This document shows positions 25,501 through 31,771 of a stretch of 64,000 nucleotides of DNA, piece after piece; the stretch's first letter is position 1, and each line of letters opens with the position of its first letter. A program made the position numbers and the translations under genes. The stretch spans positions 5,399,501 through 5,463,500 of the forward strand of contig NC_089727.1 in the NCBI RefSeq assembly GCF_035083965.1, in the 5' to 3' direction. Source of the DNA: Branchiostoma lanceolatum. Taxonomy: Eukaryota > Chordata > Leptocardii > Amphioxiformes > Branchiostomatidae. Under the pieces are notes generated by a model that had not been told where the DNA came from, made no database searches, and was given only the letters and a program-made list of their open reading frames with translations.

Positions 25501-25805
25501 GAGTAATCCAACCATTCCTCTCCTTTCTGGATTCAAAGGACAACGGCATCGAGGTGTGGATGCGTAACCTAGGCGACGGTAACGATGGTGACATGGCAGC
25601 GGTGCTCCTGAACACACGAACGGACGGCACGCCTACCAACTACACGCTGGAGCTGAAGCGGATAGGGTTCCAGTTCCCACTAGGGTACGGCATTAGAGAC
25701 GTCTTCACCGGGCATCTGTGGCAACACGTGCAGATCAGCGAGCCCTTCACGGTTTCGATCGACCCAAGCGGCGTGGTAGCCGTGTATGCACAGGAGGTAG
25801 AGTAG
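10559..25805 (+). CDS. NAGA: Lysosomal alpha-N-acetylgalactosaminidase-like glycosidase (GH27) with alternative exons
   Basis: Constant coding exons: 10559-10722, 12260-12434, 13070-13244, 13575-13663 and 15310-15507. Exon 5 is either 14436-14597 or 14647-14808, and the last exon is one of eight between 16151 and 25805. All phases join; products would be 406-418 residues, against about 411 for human NAGA. A signal peptide (first ~22 residues) is followed by [22 protein letters not shown]. The nucleophile Asp is in LKMDGC and the acid/base Asp in WNDPDM. The substrate-pocket segment SCSWPAY has the Ser/Ala pair typical of NAGA rather than the Glu/Leu of alpha-galactosidase A, so N-acetylgalactosamine specificity is inferred. 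The family is a (beta/alpha)8 barrel plus a C-terminal beta domain and removes terminal alpha-linked sugars in lysosomes. The start is supported by the signal peptide and family length. Confidence 0.9.
10833..11294. mobile_element. hAT-like MITE, copy 1
   Basis: A 462-bp element with ends TAGGGGTGGGTACCGGTAC and its inverse, flanked by an exact 8-bp target duplication GTGGTCAC (10825-10832 and 11295-11302). The interior has GGTCCAGGTCC-type short repeats. It lies in intron 1 of the NAGA-like gene. No transposase; non-autonomous. Confidence 0.9.
11328..11801. mobile_element. hAT-like MITE, copy 2, nested in a second MITE
   Basis: The same family as copy 1, 33 bp downstream and in the same orientation. 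The ends are the same and the 8-bp target duplication is different, TCCAGGAC (11320-11327 and 11802-11809), so it is an independent insertion. The flanks (AGGGCTGCCTCCAGGAC... and ...CCATCCCTCCGTCCTGGGA) match part of the 393-517 MITE family, so it inserted into an older MITE copy. Confidence 0.88.
12494..12729. mobile_element. Inverted-repeat element with 13-bp flanking repeats
   Basis: Arms of about 85 bp (from 12531, and ending at 12729) contain CAGATAGCATCCGCTATCTTT and its inverse around a loop near 12610-12650. The whole is flanked by the direct repeat TGCCATACCTATA (12481-12493 and 12730-12742), possibly a target duplication. It lies in intron 2 of the NAGA-like gene. Confidence 0.75.
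14436..14597 (+). CDS. NAGA: NAGA-like exon 5, version a
   Basis: 162 bp (54 codons), acceptor ACATAG| and donor ATG|GTATGT, phase 0 at both ends. It encodes a barrel segment running from [18 protein letters not shown] through [10 protein letters not shown], including the catalytic acid/base Asp in WNDPDM. It follows exon 4 (13575-13663) in frame and reads into exon 6 (15310). The GPGH form before WNDPDM is the usual one in human NAGA. Confidence 0.93.
14647..14808 (+). CDS. NAGA: NAGA-like exon 5, version b (alternative to a)
   Basis: A second copy of exon 5 with identical length (162 bp), phase (0-0) and splice positions: acceptor GTCCAG| and donor ATG|GTGGGT. It encodes [18 protein letters not shown] through [10 protein letters not shown] and keeps the catalytic Asp. 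It differs from version a at about a dozen residues, including His to Gln beside the WNDPDM motif. Only 49 bp separate the donor of a from this acceptor, which is very short for an animal intron. Joining a to b would duplicate a barrel segment. Mutually exclusive use is therefore inferred, not shown. Confidence 0.88.
14832..15125. repeat. Two-copy tandem repeat of ~135 bp in NAGA intron 5
   Basis: The segment from GTGACTGCATGGACTTATTA (14835 on) to about 14975 is repeated, diverged, from about 14993 to 15125. It lies directly downstream of exon 5b and may be a relic of the local duplication that copied exon 5. Confidence 0.7.
15547..16015. mobile_element. Decayed inverted-repeat element (hAT-like)
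   Basis: Ends AGGGCTGTGTACC and GGTACACAGCCCT are inverted. The interior has GGTACAGGTACAGG runs like those of the 10.8-kb MITEs. It occupies most of the intron between exon 6 and the first terminal exon. No clean target duplication is seen; old copy. Confidence 0.6.
16151..16417 (+). CDS. NAGA: NAGA-like terminal exon 7a (C-terminal beta domain)
   Basis: The first of eight terminal exons. Acceptor GAAATCAG|, phase 0, joins exon 6 ending at 15507. It encodes [20 protein letters not shown]... ending ...[14 protein letters not shown] and a stop. This matches the last module of human NAGA (IEVYMRPLS... [13 protein letters not shown]), the C-terminal antiparallel beta domain. A polyadenylation signal AATAAA lies at 17079-17084. 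It is nearest to exon 6 and so is the best candidate for the default isoform (409 residues). Confidence 0.93.
   Translation, partial: EHGIEVWTRVIENKAFPSYAVVFLNRRDDGMPYKYSLTLDEIGFEYNMGYELSEVFSGQHYGHYDLKRVLTLHINPSGVVMIYAVPMS
18254..18517 (+). CDS. NAGA: NAGA-like terminal exon 7b
   Basis: Acceptor TTCAAAG|, phase 0, 88 codons including the stop. It encodes [20 protein letters not shown]... through [18 protein letters not shown] and ends [16 protein letters not shown]. The full beta domain is kept and AATAAA occurs at 18812-18817 and 18823-18828. It resembles exon 7c most closely. No copies of exons 1-6 precede it, so it can only be read by splicing from the shared upstream exons or be silent. 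Confidence 0.87.
   Translation, partial: GTNKVETWVRQVQTKDTYAVAFLNRREDGMPYNHTLTLGSLNLTSTMGYEVVDVYTNHRYGHFGLDTKLTVSIDPNGVVFVYAYPSK
19275..19532 (+). CDS. NAGA: NAGA-like terminal exon 7c, altered C-terminus
   Basis: Acceptor TTTGAAG|, phase 0, 86 codons with the stop. It starts [20 protein letters not shown] and follows 7b closely to [12 protein letters not shown]. From there the sequence no longer matches: the last strands (normally S-I-x-P-N-G-V-V-x-x-Y-A) are replaced by unrelated residues ending LLCVTS. AATAAA occurs at 19882-19887 and again in a tandem copy at 19964-19969. It is either a decaying terminal exon or an isoform with a remodelled tail. Confidence 0.7.
   Translation, partial: GDNKIETWVRPIERQDTYAVAFLNRRSDGIPYNHTLTLGSLNFTYPVGYEVVDAFEYRYYGHLRLVVVLEMTVLLTKQNLLCVTS
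19840..19982 (+). repeat. Tandemly duplicated 3'-end segment with two AATAAA sites
   Basis: A unit of about 80 bp (TTGCCAAAGCTTGCCATACTTTTT...CAATAAAGTTCATTCATAG) is present twice, so the 3' end of terminal exon 7c has two near-identical polyadenylation signals at 19882 and 19964. Confidence 0.85.
20390..20659 (+). CDS. NAGA: NAGA-like terminal exon 7d
   Basis: Acceptor TTTTTCAAG|, phase 0, 90 codons with the stop. It encodes [20 protein letters not shown]..., then [20 protein letters not shown], and ends [16 protein letters not shown]. The beta domain is intact, with AATAAA at 21229-21234. Its 3'UTR is interrupted by the inverted-repeat element at 20699-20942. Confidence 0.88.
   Translation, partial: GEDKIEVWTRELDVTFLPSYGIAFLNRRADGEPFNYTLTLGDLHFQYMMGYAVEDVFTGREYGHYDLYRELTVSINPNGVVLLYAYPSK
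20699..20942. mobile_element. Inverted-repeat element (MITE) in the 7d 3' region
   Basis: The ends GCCCCCCTCTCACTGGA and TCCAGTGAGAGGGGGGC are inverted. Pairing continues inward through CGGCACGCTGGCGGCGT and ACGCCGCCAGAGTGCC with mismatches. No ORF. Target duplication not resolved. Confidence 0.8.
21537..21797 (+). CDS. NAGA: NAGA-like terminal exon 7e
   Basis: Acceptor CATTCAAG|, phase 0, 87 codons with the stop. It encodes [20 protein letters not shown]..., then [19 protein letters not shown], and ends [16 protein letters not shown]. There is no internal Met near the start, so it is readable only when spliced. AATAAA at 22094-22099. The beta domain is intact. It is closest in style to 7d and 7b. 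Confidence 0.88.
   Translation, partial: GDNKIEVWLRDIEYSSYGIAFLNRRTDGMPYNFTLTLQDLNFTYLKGYHLDDLYSGQPLGHFELNRNLTVSMAPNGVVLIYAYPSE
22436..22729 (+). CDS. NAGA: NAGA-like terminal exon 7f
   Basis: Acceptor TTCCTGCAG|, phase 0, 98 codons with the stop. It encodes [20 protein letters not shown]..., carries an extra CGSC segment before LGYQLTDVF, and ends [15 protein letters not shown] plus a short DVTSD tail. AATAAA at 22937-22942. It forms a recently duplicated pair with 7g, including intron sequence upstream of both. Confidence 0.88.
   Translation, partial: DHNGIDVWTRPIEFPDIPTYGVAFLNRRSDGIPYNYTLTPGDLRLKCGSCLGYQLTDVFTGKDYGHCSSSQEFTVSVVPNGVVMVYAVPTSLDVTSD
23409..23702 (+). CDS. NAGA: NAGA-like terminal exon 7g
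   Basis: Acceptor TTCCTGCAG|, phase 0, 98 codons with the stop. It encodes [20 protein letters not shown]... and ends [15 protein letters not shown] plus a DVTSD-type tail. It is close to 7f but lacks the CGSC cysteines ([11 protein letters not shown] instead). AATAAA at 23852-23857 and 23869-23874. The reading frame is preserved although the exon is a late duplicate, which suggests coding use. Confidence 0.88.
   Translation, partial: DHNGIDVWSRPIESTKVPSYGVAFLNRRSDGIPYNYTLTPGDLNLTYGYGYQLTDVFSGQSYGHCAPFQNFTVSVVPNGVVVVYAVPMSLDVTSDLR
24060..25386. mobile_element. GC-rich 1.3-kb inverted-repeat element inside the exon array
   Basis: Ends AAGCCTCCGTCACAA and TTGTGACGCCGGCTT are inverted, bordered by TA on both sides. 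The interior is packed with short TCGGCCGA / TCGGGCGA motifs near both ends and an AT-rich centre (24540-24840). The flanks 24025-24058 and 25387-25470 together match a continuous stretch at 23050-23170, so it inserted into one copy of a duplicated segment. No transposase ORF. Confidence 0.7.
25539..25805 (+). CDS. NAGA: NAGA-like terminal exon 7h (most diverged)
   Basis: Acceptor ATTCAAAG|, phase 0, 89 codons with the stop. It encodes [20 protein letters not shown]..., then [20 protein letters not shown], and ends [16 protein letters not shown]. The otherwise conserved FLNRR core is LLNTR here. AATAAA at 25923-25928, followed at once by the convergent VCBP gene. It is the last unit of the array and has an acidic tail. 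Confidence 0.85.
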   Translation, partial: DNGIEVWMRNLGDGNDGDMAAVLLNTRTDGTPTNYTLELKRIGFQFPLGYGIRDVFTGHLWQHVQISEPFTVSIDPSGVVAVYAQEVE

Positions 25806-26265
25806 CATTAGTAGAGAACGGTTGTGTCTTTCTCTACCCCATTGGACAACATGTCAGTTATCACTTATATTGTAGAATAACAGATTTAGGTGTTAACTGC
25901 TTATAACACGGTATGAAAACCAAATAAAGAATTATGTATAATCAGTCCTTCCAAGACTGGTAAAAATGCTGTTTTGAAATAATTACAGGAGAATGCTTTT
26001 CAGTCTTAAATGAATTGTGCTTTATTGATGTTGAATTGTGCTGTATTGATGTTGAATTCAGATGTTCTGCAGCAACTGATACGCATAGACATGTCGACAA
26101 CGTTTAACAGGATGATCTACAGCCTTTAAGTACCAGATAATACAGAGAACATTCAATTAGCCATGACAAGCTAGCCTGTAGGGACCAAAGCGTATGGCCC
26201 TTCCCTAATATCAAAACCGCGAGGGATGAATGTTGTCACAGGCAAGATAGCAGTGGAAGGGTCAT

Positions 26266-29200
26266 TTACAGGCAGATGACGTTGTTTGCCCAGTCACACA
26301 GCTGTAGTTCCTGGTTGAAGACCAGTCCGGCCGGACAGGTGTTGGTGCCGTACAGCAGCCCGCCCGAGCACGTGTAGAACTGGGCACAGTCGGCGGGGTG
26401 CTGATACCTCCCGTCCGCCTTACCGCCACAGGTCGGCTCGGTACCCGGGTCTGGTAACAGGAGAGCATGAAAGTATTGTCTATCAAGGCCGAAAGTCGCT
26501 GCTCGTTTATTGGAGAAACATCTAGCACCCAGGCTTTCCACTAGAGGCTGAGACAGCGCCGCGACCGCTCGACAGATATCTTAACGAATTTTATATTCAC
26601 AATTAGATAAAGAACGATTTTTTAAAACGTTTTGTGTGTTTTCTTGTCTTTTAAATCATACTTGTACATCTTGCGTCATTGTCAAGTTATGAAATCAAGG
26701 GTGACACAAATCTAATTTTGGTCGCCTGGCAGTCGCTCAGCGATCGCTGTCAGTGGAAAGAGGGCACGTCGGTATGAACCAGGGAATAGGAAGTGCAGTT
26801 CTATTATGTTATGGTCTCCCAACATCATTGTTTTAAGGGTAGACCTTGGGGGAAATAGAGAAATAAACCTACCGTTGACGATGATGACAACAGACTGAGC
26901 GTCCCGGTTCAGAGGGCCCAGGTTAGAGTACACCTCGGAGATGTCGGGGGCGCACCAGTACCGGCCGGCGTCGCTAGGGCGGATATCGGTGATGGTCAGG
27001 GTCGGGGTGAAGGAGCCAGACCCGTCCGCAGCTGGGTAACCGGGGAACAGGGGGATCATCACGAGGAGATCATCACATTCAGAAGGTCGAGATTCTCACA
27101 ATACATTTGTGAAAGCTTGCTACATTTATGAAGGTTAAATATCAAGCTAAATAATGCTTAAAGACAAGTCAATTTCTACAACTATATAAGATACAGAGAT
27201 TATGAAAGGTATCGAAGTTGTTGAGAGAAAAGATGTTTGAATTCAAAGTCTTACAAAATATGTGAAAGTTTGCCTTTAACGTACCCAGGGAAACCCTTCC
27301 ATCATAGTTGGGGGAGATAGTGATGTTTTCCGGTTCCGGTCCCATCCACACGGCGGACTTGTGAATGACAGTCTCGTAACCGTCACAGCGTCCTCCTGCA
27401 GACGGTTCGATACAAAAGTGAAAAGGAACGAGTGAGTGAAAAATAAAGAACGAATGAATGAATGGTGATCTGAATAAGTGCGCAATCGTACCGCTCGAGC
27501 TAGTCGGTTAAGATTGGTGATCTAAATAAGTGTGCAATCGTACAACTCGACTAGTCGGTTACGTGGTCTAGACGATCCATTCACCGCCCGAACTCCAGAC
27601 GCCCTCTCTCAAGCATGCAATGATTAGGCACTTCATCATTGAATTCGTATCATTTTGACAGCGCATATTGATACAGCTAGCGAAGTGCGTGGGTGTGTCC
27701 ACGTGTAATGTGTTAGCACGAGGAGAAAACTTCTGCAAAGTACCTTGAGTACAGCCCGCCGGCCCTTTGACCCAGAGAATGGAAGCTTCGCGGCCGCTTG
27801 TTCCCGTACAGTCGAGCCGAGCTGTTCCGCCGGCCGTCACGCGGACTGGCGTTTTGTCCAGGGTTACTTGCGACAGACGGGTCGGTGGGTCGTAACCTGG
27901 AAATCAAGCATATTGGCTTACTGTATACAGCGATTGAAATATGGCACTCCTGTTCGAAAGTTTTTTTTTTTTATTCACTATCAAAACAGAAATAACTTTA
28001 CAAAGTTATTTCTGTAGATAGCCTATTGCACAAAACTCATCATGTTAGAATAACGCACGATACCGTGCAAAATACTCACCCAACTTGTACCAGAAGAGGA
28101 CAGACTCCTCGTCCGTTCCAAACTCGTCCGGTTGTTCCTCGTTCGTGACCCGACACCAGTATCGGCCCCAATCGTCGAACTTCGTGTCGGTCAGTACAAG
28201 GGTGGCCTGATTACTAGACGGTACACTGACCCGGCCTGCGAACTCGGGGTGGACGTAGACTTCTCCTGACGAACTCCGCTTGTAGACCACCTGTCGGTCT
28301 GCATCGGCGAACACTCCCTTCAGGGTAATAAATGGACACCGTACAAAAGCACCACTGAGATGAGGTGGGTATGTCTCAACGTCGGCGCTTTATCTAAATT
28401 CTAACTTCACTTAAGCTCAAAATGTGCACATCTGCAAATGGAAATTTCTGCTCAGTGTTCAACATGTTAACAATGAGAAAGCATCATGTTTGATATAGCA
28501 AACGTTAAGTTGGAGACATTACGGAGGAGACAAATCATGCCTCTTTCTGTGGGTATGTTGCCGTTCAAACACAGCATTTCTGAAAATAACGTTACCTTCA
28601 TTTTTGTGTGTGTCGTATTTGCTTCTTTTCTGCATGTTCACGCGTGCATATTATTTTTAAAATTACAAATATAAGTTTAAAAATTACAAATGTAAGCTAT
28701 TACAAATGTGCGTTTCATAAATCTTACTAACCCTTAGCCAGGTGATTGTAGGAGGAGTGGCTGAGGCAGGTGAGATGGAATATTCACACGTGAGCTCTAT
28801 CCTGTTCACCCAGGTAGGGTCTCCCGGGCGGGGCCACATCACCAACCAGCCGCCTCGATCCGGCACCGTCACGGTCGTGATAGTCGCCGCATCTAAACGT
28901 GTGTTGTGTATGTATGGGTTAAGGTTATCCGTTAACTTGTATAATCTTTTATCTAGAAGATTTGTGGCTTGCTCCTGTCATCCTACTTCTTTCTGTCAGT
29001 CTTGCACCTCTTTAAGTTGTGAGGTGAGGTGCCCATTAAACATGTTAAAAAGCAGACAATTTTGAAAAGGACCTCACGAAAGAAGTTGAAAAGAAGAAAT
29101 AAGCAAAAGGAAGAAAAGTGGCGGAAACTAAACGTTTGTCTGGAGGCGGGTGTAAAATCATCTTAGATACGTCAGCTGTTTTTTTTAAGTAAATGAGAAA

Positions 29201-31771
29201 ATTAGAAGCAGCCACTTTTCTTTTCTAAACTTGCGCGATGTTCGCCACTTCAGAGAATATTTGTCGTACAGAATATAGCGTTACGTCAACATTATTTGTT
29301 TGTTTTGTTTATTTATTTATCCAGGAATACAGTATCGCCTGGCGGCGTTTTTCAACGAATCCTGGGGGGTTCAACCCCTTACATAATAACACATAGCAAC
29401 AATAAAAGTTCAAATAATAACAAATAATACAGGAATTAACTTAAAAATATAACTAATTCAACAAACAGAAATCCTGAGTTAGATAATAAATGAAATAACG
29501 ATAACGTAATAGATTAGAAATATTTAGCCAAAACATAATGATGAAGAATCAAAACAATGACCCAAACTCCAATATAAATAAACAAGAAGTGAATTTGCAT
29601 ATCAATGGTAAATCATAAGAAAACTCATGTCAAAAATTATGGGTCACTACAAACGTCAAACTTAACATAGAGAAAGGAAAAGTCGACTAGAAAGGAGTTT
29701 GTATACATATGTCAATGTTTAGCAGGGAGGCAGTGGACATCATATAGCTGTTTGAAAAGTGGAAGTGATCTGGCTGATTTAAGATGTTGTGGTAGTGTGT
29801 TCCAAAGTGCAGCCCCCGAGGACGAGAAGGCTCGTCTTCTGTATTCCAAATGTGTCATTGGCAACTGAAGGCCGCCTTGTGCCCTTAGGCGGGTGTTATG
29901 GGTGTGTACATTGGATAATTGGGTGAACATTGCAGTGATGTAGGAAGGAGTCAGACCGTTAAGGGCCTTGTAGACAAGTGTAGCTTTACTTTTTTTATGA
30001 ATTTCAGCTACTGGGAGCCATCCTAGTGTGTTGAGAAGGGTTGATGTGGGAGTGTACCGGTCACAGCCAAGAATTACCCGACCTGCTCTTTTCTGCAGCT
30101 TTTCAAGCTTATCAAGGTATCCCTTCCCTCCCTGGTCCCAAACCGTGCTACAATAGTTTATGTGGGGTATGAATAACGTTGTATACATTAACCGAAGAGC
30201 CTGACTGCTGACATATGGCTTAACGTACTTGATGATGCCAATTACCTGAGCGAGTTTCTTGAAAATGTGTTCGAAGTGATAGCTCCACTTAAGTACGTTG
30301 TCAATGGTAACCCCCAGGTATTTGAAAGCATTTACTTGTTCCAGTCTGGCCCCGTCTAGTGTAATATTAAGCTTTATATTGGCTACATTCATTCCATGTG
30401 TACCTATGAGCATTGTTTTGCACTTTGTAGGGTTCAAAGAAAGTTTGTTAGCAGCAAACCAATGGGAAAGCCGGGTTGAATCACTTTGGAGTGTTTTCTC
30501 CAGTGTGTGAAAGCTTCGCGCCGCAAAATATAAAATAGTATCATCGGCGTACATGGAAACTTTGCACGACTGGATGCAATTTGGTAGATCGTTTATATAA
30601 ACGATAAACAGTAGTGGACCCAAAATGGATCCCTGCGGTACACCACAGGTGACACAAGTTGAGGAGGATAAAGCTGAGCTTACACCCGTGCATTGCTGCC
30701 TACCAGTCAAGTAAGACTTAAACCAGCCACAAGCTGAGTCTTTCACGCCATAGCATTTCAGTTTTAGCAGTAGTATGTCGTGATCTAGCGTGTCAAACGC
30801 TCTTGACAGATCACAGAAAACTACACCAGTTAGCTCTTTCTTTTGTATGGATTGAGTCCAGTCTTCCACCACAGAGTGTAACGCTGTCTCACATGAGTGT
30901 AGTTTTCTAAAGCCAGACTGACAGGATGTTAGCAGTCCGTGATGGCTCAAGTATGTGTACAGTTGGTTGTGAACTACTCTCTCAAGAATCTTTGATACCC
31001 CCGACAGAAGGGACACAGGACGGTAGTTATTCGGATTTGTTTTGTCCCCCTTTTTGTGTATCGGCGTGATTTTGGATTGTTTCCACTTTTGTGGAAACTT
31101 TCCGGTACTCAGTGAAAAGTTGAACAGTTTGGTGAGAGGAGGACCGAGGATACGTGCACCAACTTTCAAGAGCCTATTGTCGATGGTATCTAGCCCAGTT
31201 GCTTTATTAGCTTTGAGGCTGGACAGTAGACTTATGACAGACTCCTCAGTGACGGGAGTAAAAGAGAAATTACTGTCAGCGTTGTTGACAAACTGAAAAG
31301 GGCTAAAGTGGGGAACAGTGTTTGAGATTGACTTATACAAGTCATCTATCACTTTGTGGAAAAACTTATTCAAGTATTCCGCTATTCCCAACTTGTCAGT
31401 AATGTTCTGATCTTCGTGCTGAATACAGTTGATGGTATTCGGTGTTTTACTTGGGAGCAAGTTGCGGATGGCTTTCCACATTCCAGACTGTCCCTCTTCA
31501 GACCCTTGTATAACTGACTGAGACGCATGCTCTTTTTTGGCTTTACGACACAGGTAGTTTACCTTGTTCTTTATGCACTTGTATTCTAACATGAGTGTAG
31601 TTTTCTAAAGCCAGACTGACATTAAAAGTTGATCTGCTAATATCTTTTCCGGACAAAGGATGTTTGGTTTAATATATCTTTCGATTTGGAATTATTGATG
31701 TACTCACCTGCACTTCCCGGCCCCAAGTACAGCAGCGCCGACAGAACAACGTTAACCAGAAGACCCAGCAT
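26266..31771 (-). CDS. VCBP: Variable-region-containing chitin-binding protein (VCBP)
   Basis: Seven exons in transcript order: 31771-31708 (signal peptide MLGLLVNVVLSALLYLGPGSA), 28892-28732, 28317-28080, 27896-27744, 27395-27285, 27031-26873, 26450-26266. Phases join into 356 codons plus stop. Domains: V-type Ig 1 (IELTCEYS...TWLR, DDWGRYWCRV), V-type Ig 2 (ARLDCTG...ILWVKG, SDAGRYWCAP, with an extra Cys pair in CTQGGRC), then a six-cysteine CBM14/peritrophin-A chitin-binding domain (TCGGKADGRY...CDWANNVIC). VCBPs are secreted gut immune proteins that bind bacteria and chitin; the role here is inferred from the family. The polyadenylation signal is probably TTTATT at 26021-26026 (AATAAA on this strand). 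A LINE sits in intron 1. Which VCBP paralogue this is cannot be told. Confidence 0.92.
29290..31621 (-). mobile_element. CR1/L2-like LINE, 5'-truncated, in VCBP intron 1
   Basis: It spans the ORF below plus a 3' tail. On the minus strand the 3' end reads TATTCCTGGATAAATAAATA near 29310, a CR1/L2-type terminus. It is in the same orientation as VCBP. At its 5' end (31590-31621) a ~30-bp stretch repeats an internal segment of the element at 30893-30923. Confidence 0.8.
29712..31592 (-). CDS. Non-LTR retrotransposon reverse transcriptase (truncated ORF2)
   Basis: An uninterrupted 626-residue ORF. The reverse transcriptase core is visible: NYRPVSLLSGVSKILERVV, VFCDLSRAFDTLDH, GVPQGSILGPLLFIVYINDL and the catalytic SMYADDTILY. 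The C-terminal AFSSSGAALWNTLP is typical of CR1/jockey-group elements. The N-terminal endonuclease domain is missing, consistent with 5' truncation during target-primed reverse transcription. The open frame implies a fairly recent insertion. It is not part of VCBP. Confidence 0.9.
   Translation of the reverse strand: MLEYKCIKNKVNYLCRKAKKEHASQSVIQGSEEGQSGMWKAIRNLLPSKTPNTINCIQHEDQNITDKLGIAEYLNKFFHKVIDDLYKSISNTVPHFSPFQFVNNADSNFSFTPVTEESVISLLSSLKANKATGLDTIDNRLLKVGARILGPPLTKLFNFSLSTGKFPQKWKQSKITPIHKKGDKTNPNNYRPVSLLSGVSKILERVVHNQLYTYLSHHGLLTSCQSGFRKLHSCETALHSVVEDWTQSIQKKELTGVVFCDLSRAFDTLDHDILLLKLKCYGVKDSACGWFKSYLTGRQQCTGVSSALSSSTCVTCGVPQGSILGPLLFIVYINDLPNCIQSCKVSMYADDTILYFAARSFHTLEKTLQSDSTRLSHWFAANKLSLNPTKCKTMLIGTHGMNVANIKLNITLDGARLEQVNAFKYLGVTIDNVLKWSYHFEHIFKKLAQVIGIIKYVKPYVSSQALRLMYTTLFIPHINYCSTVWDQGGKGYLDKLEKLQKRAGRVILGCDRYTPTSTLLNTLGWLPVAEIHKKSKATLVYKALNGLTPSYITAMFTQLSNVHTHNTRLRAQGGLQLPMTHLEYRRRAFSSSGAALWNTLPQHLKSARSLPLFKQLYDVHCLPAKH

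Noticed and set aside
16151-25805. Idea that each terminal exon belongs to a separate complete NAGA gene
   Set aside because: No copies of exons 1-6 (LDNGL, DGC, WNDPDM or LIVGDY motifs) are found between the terminal exons on either strand.
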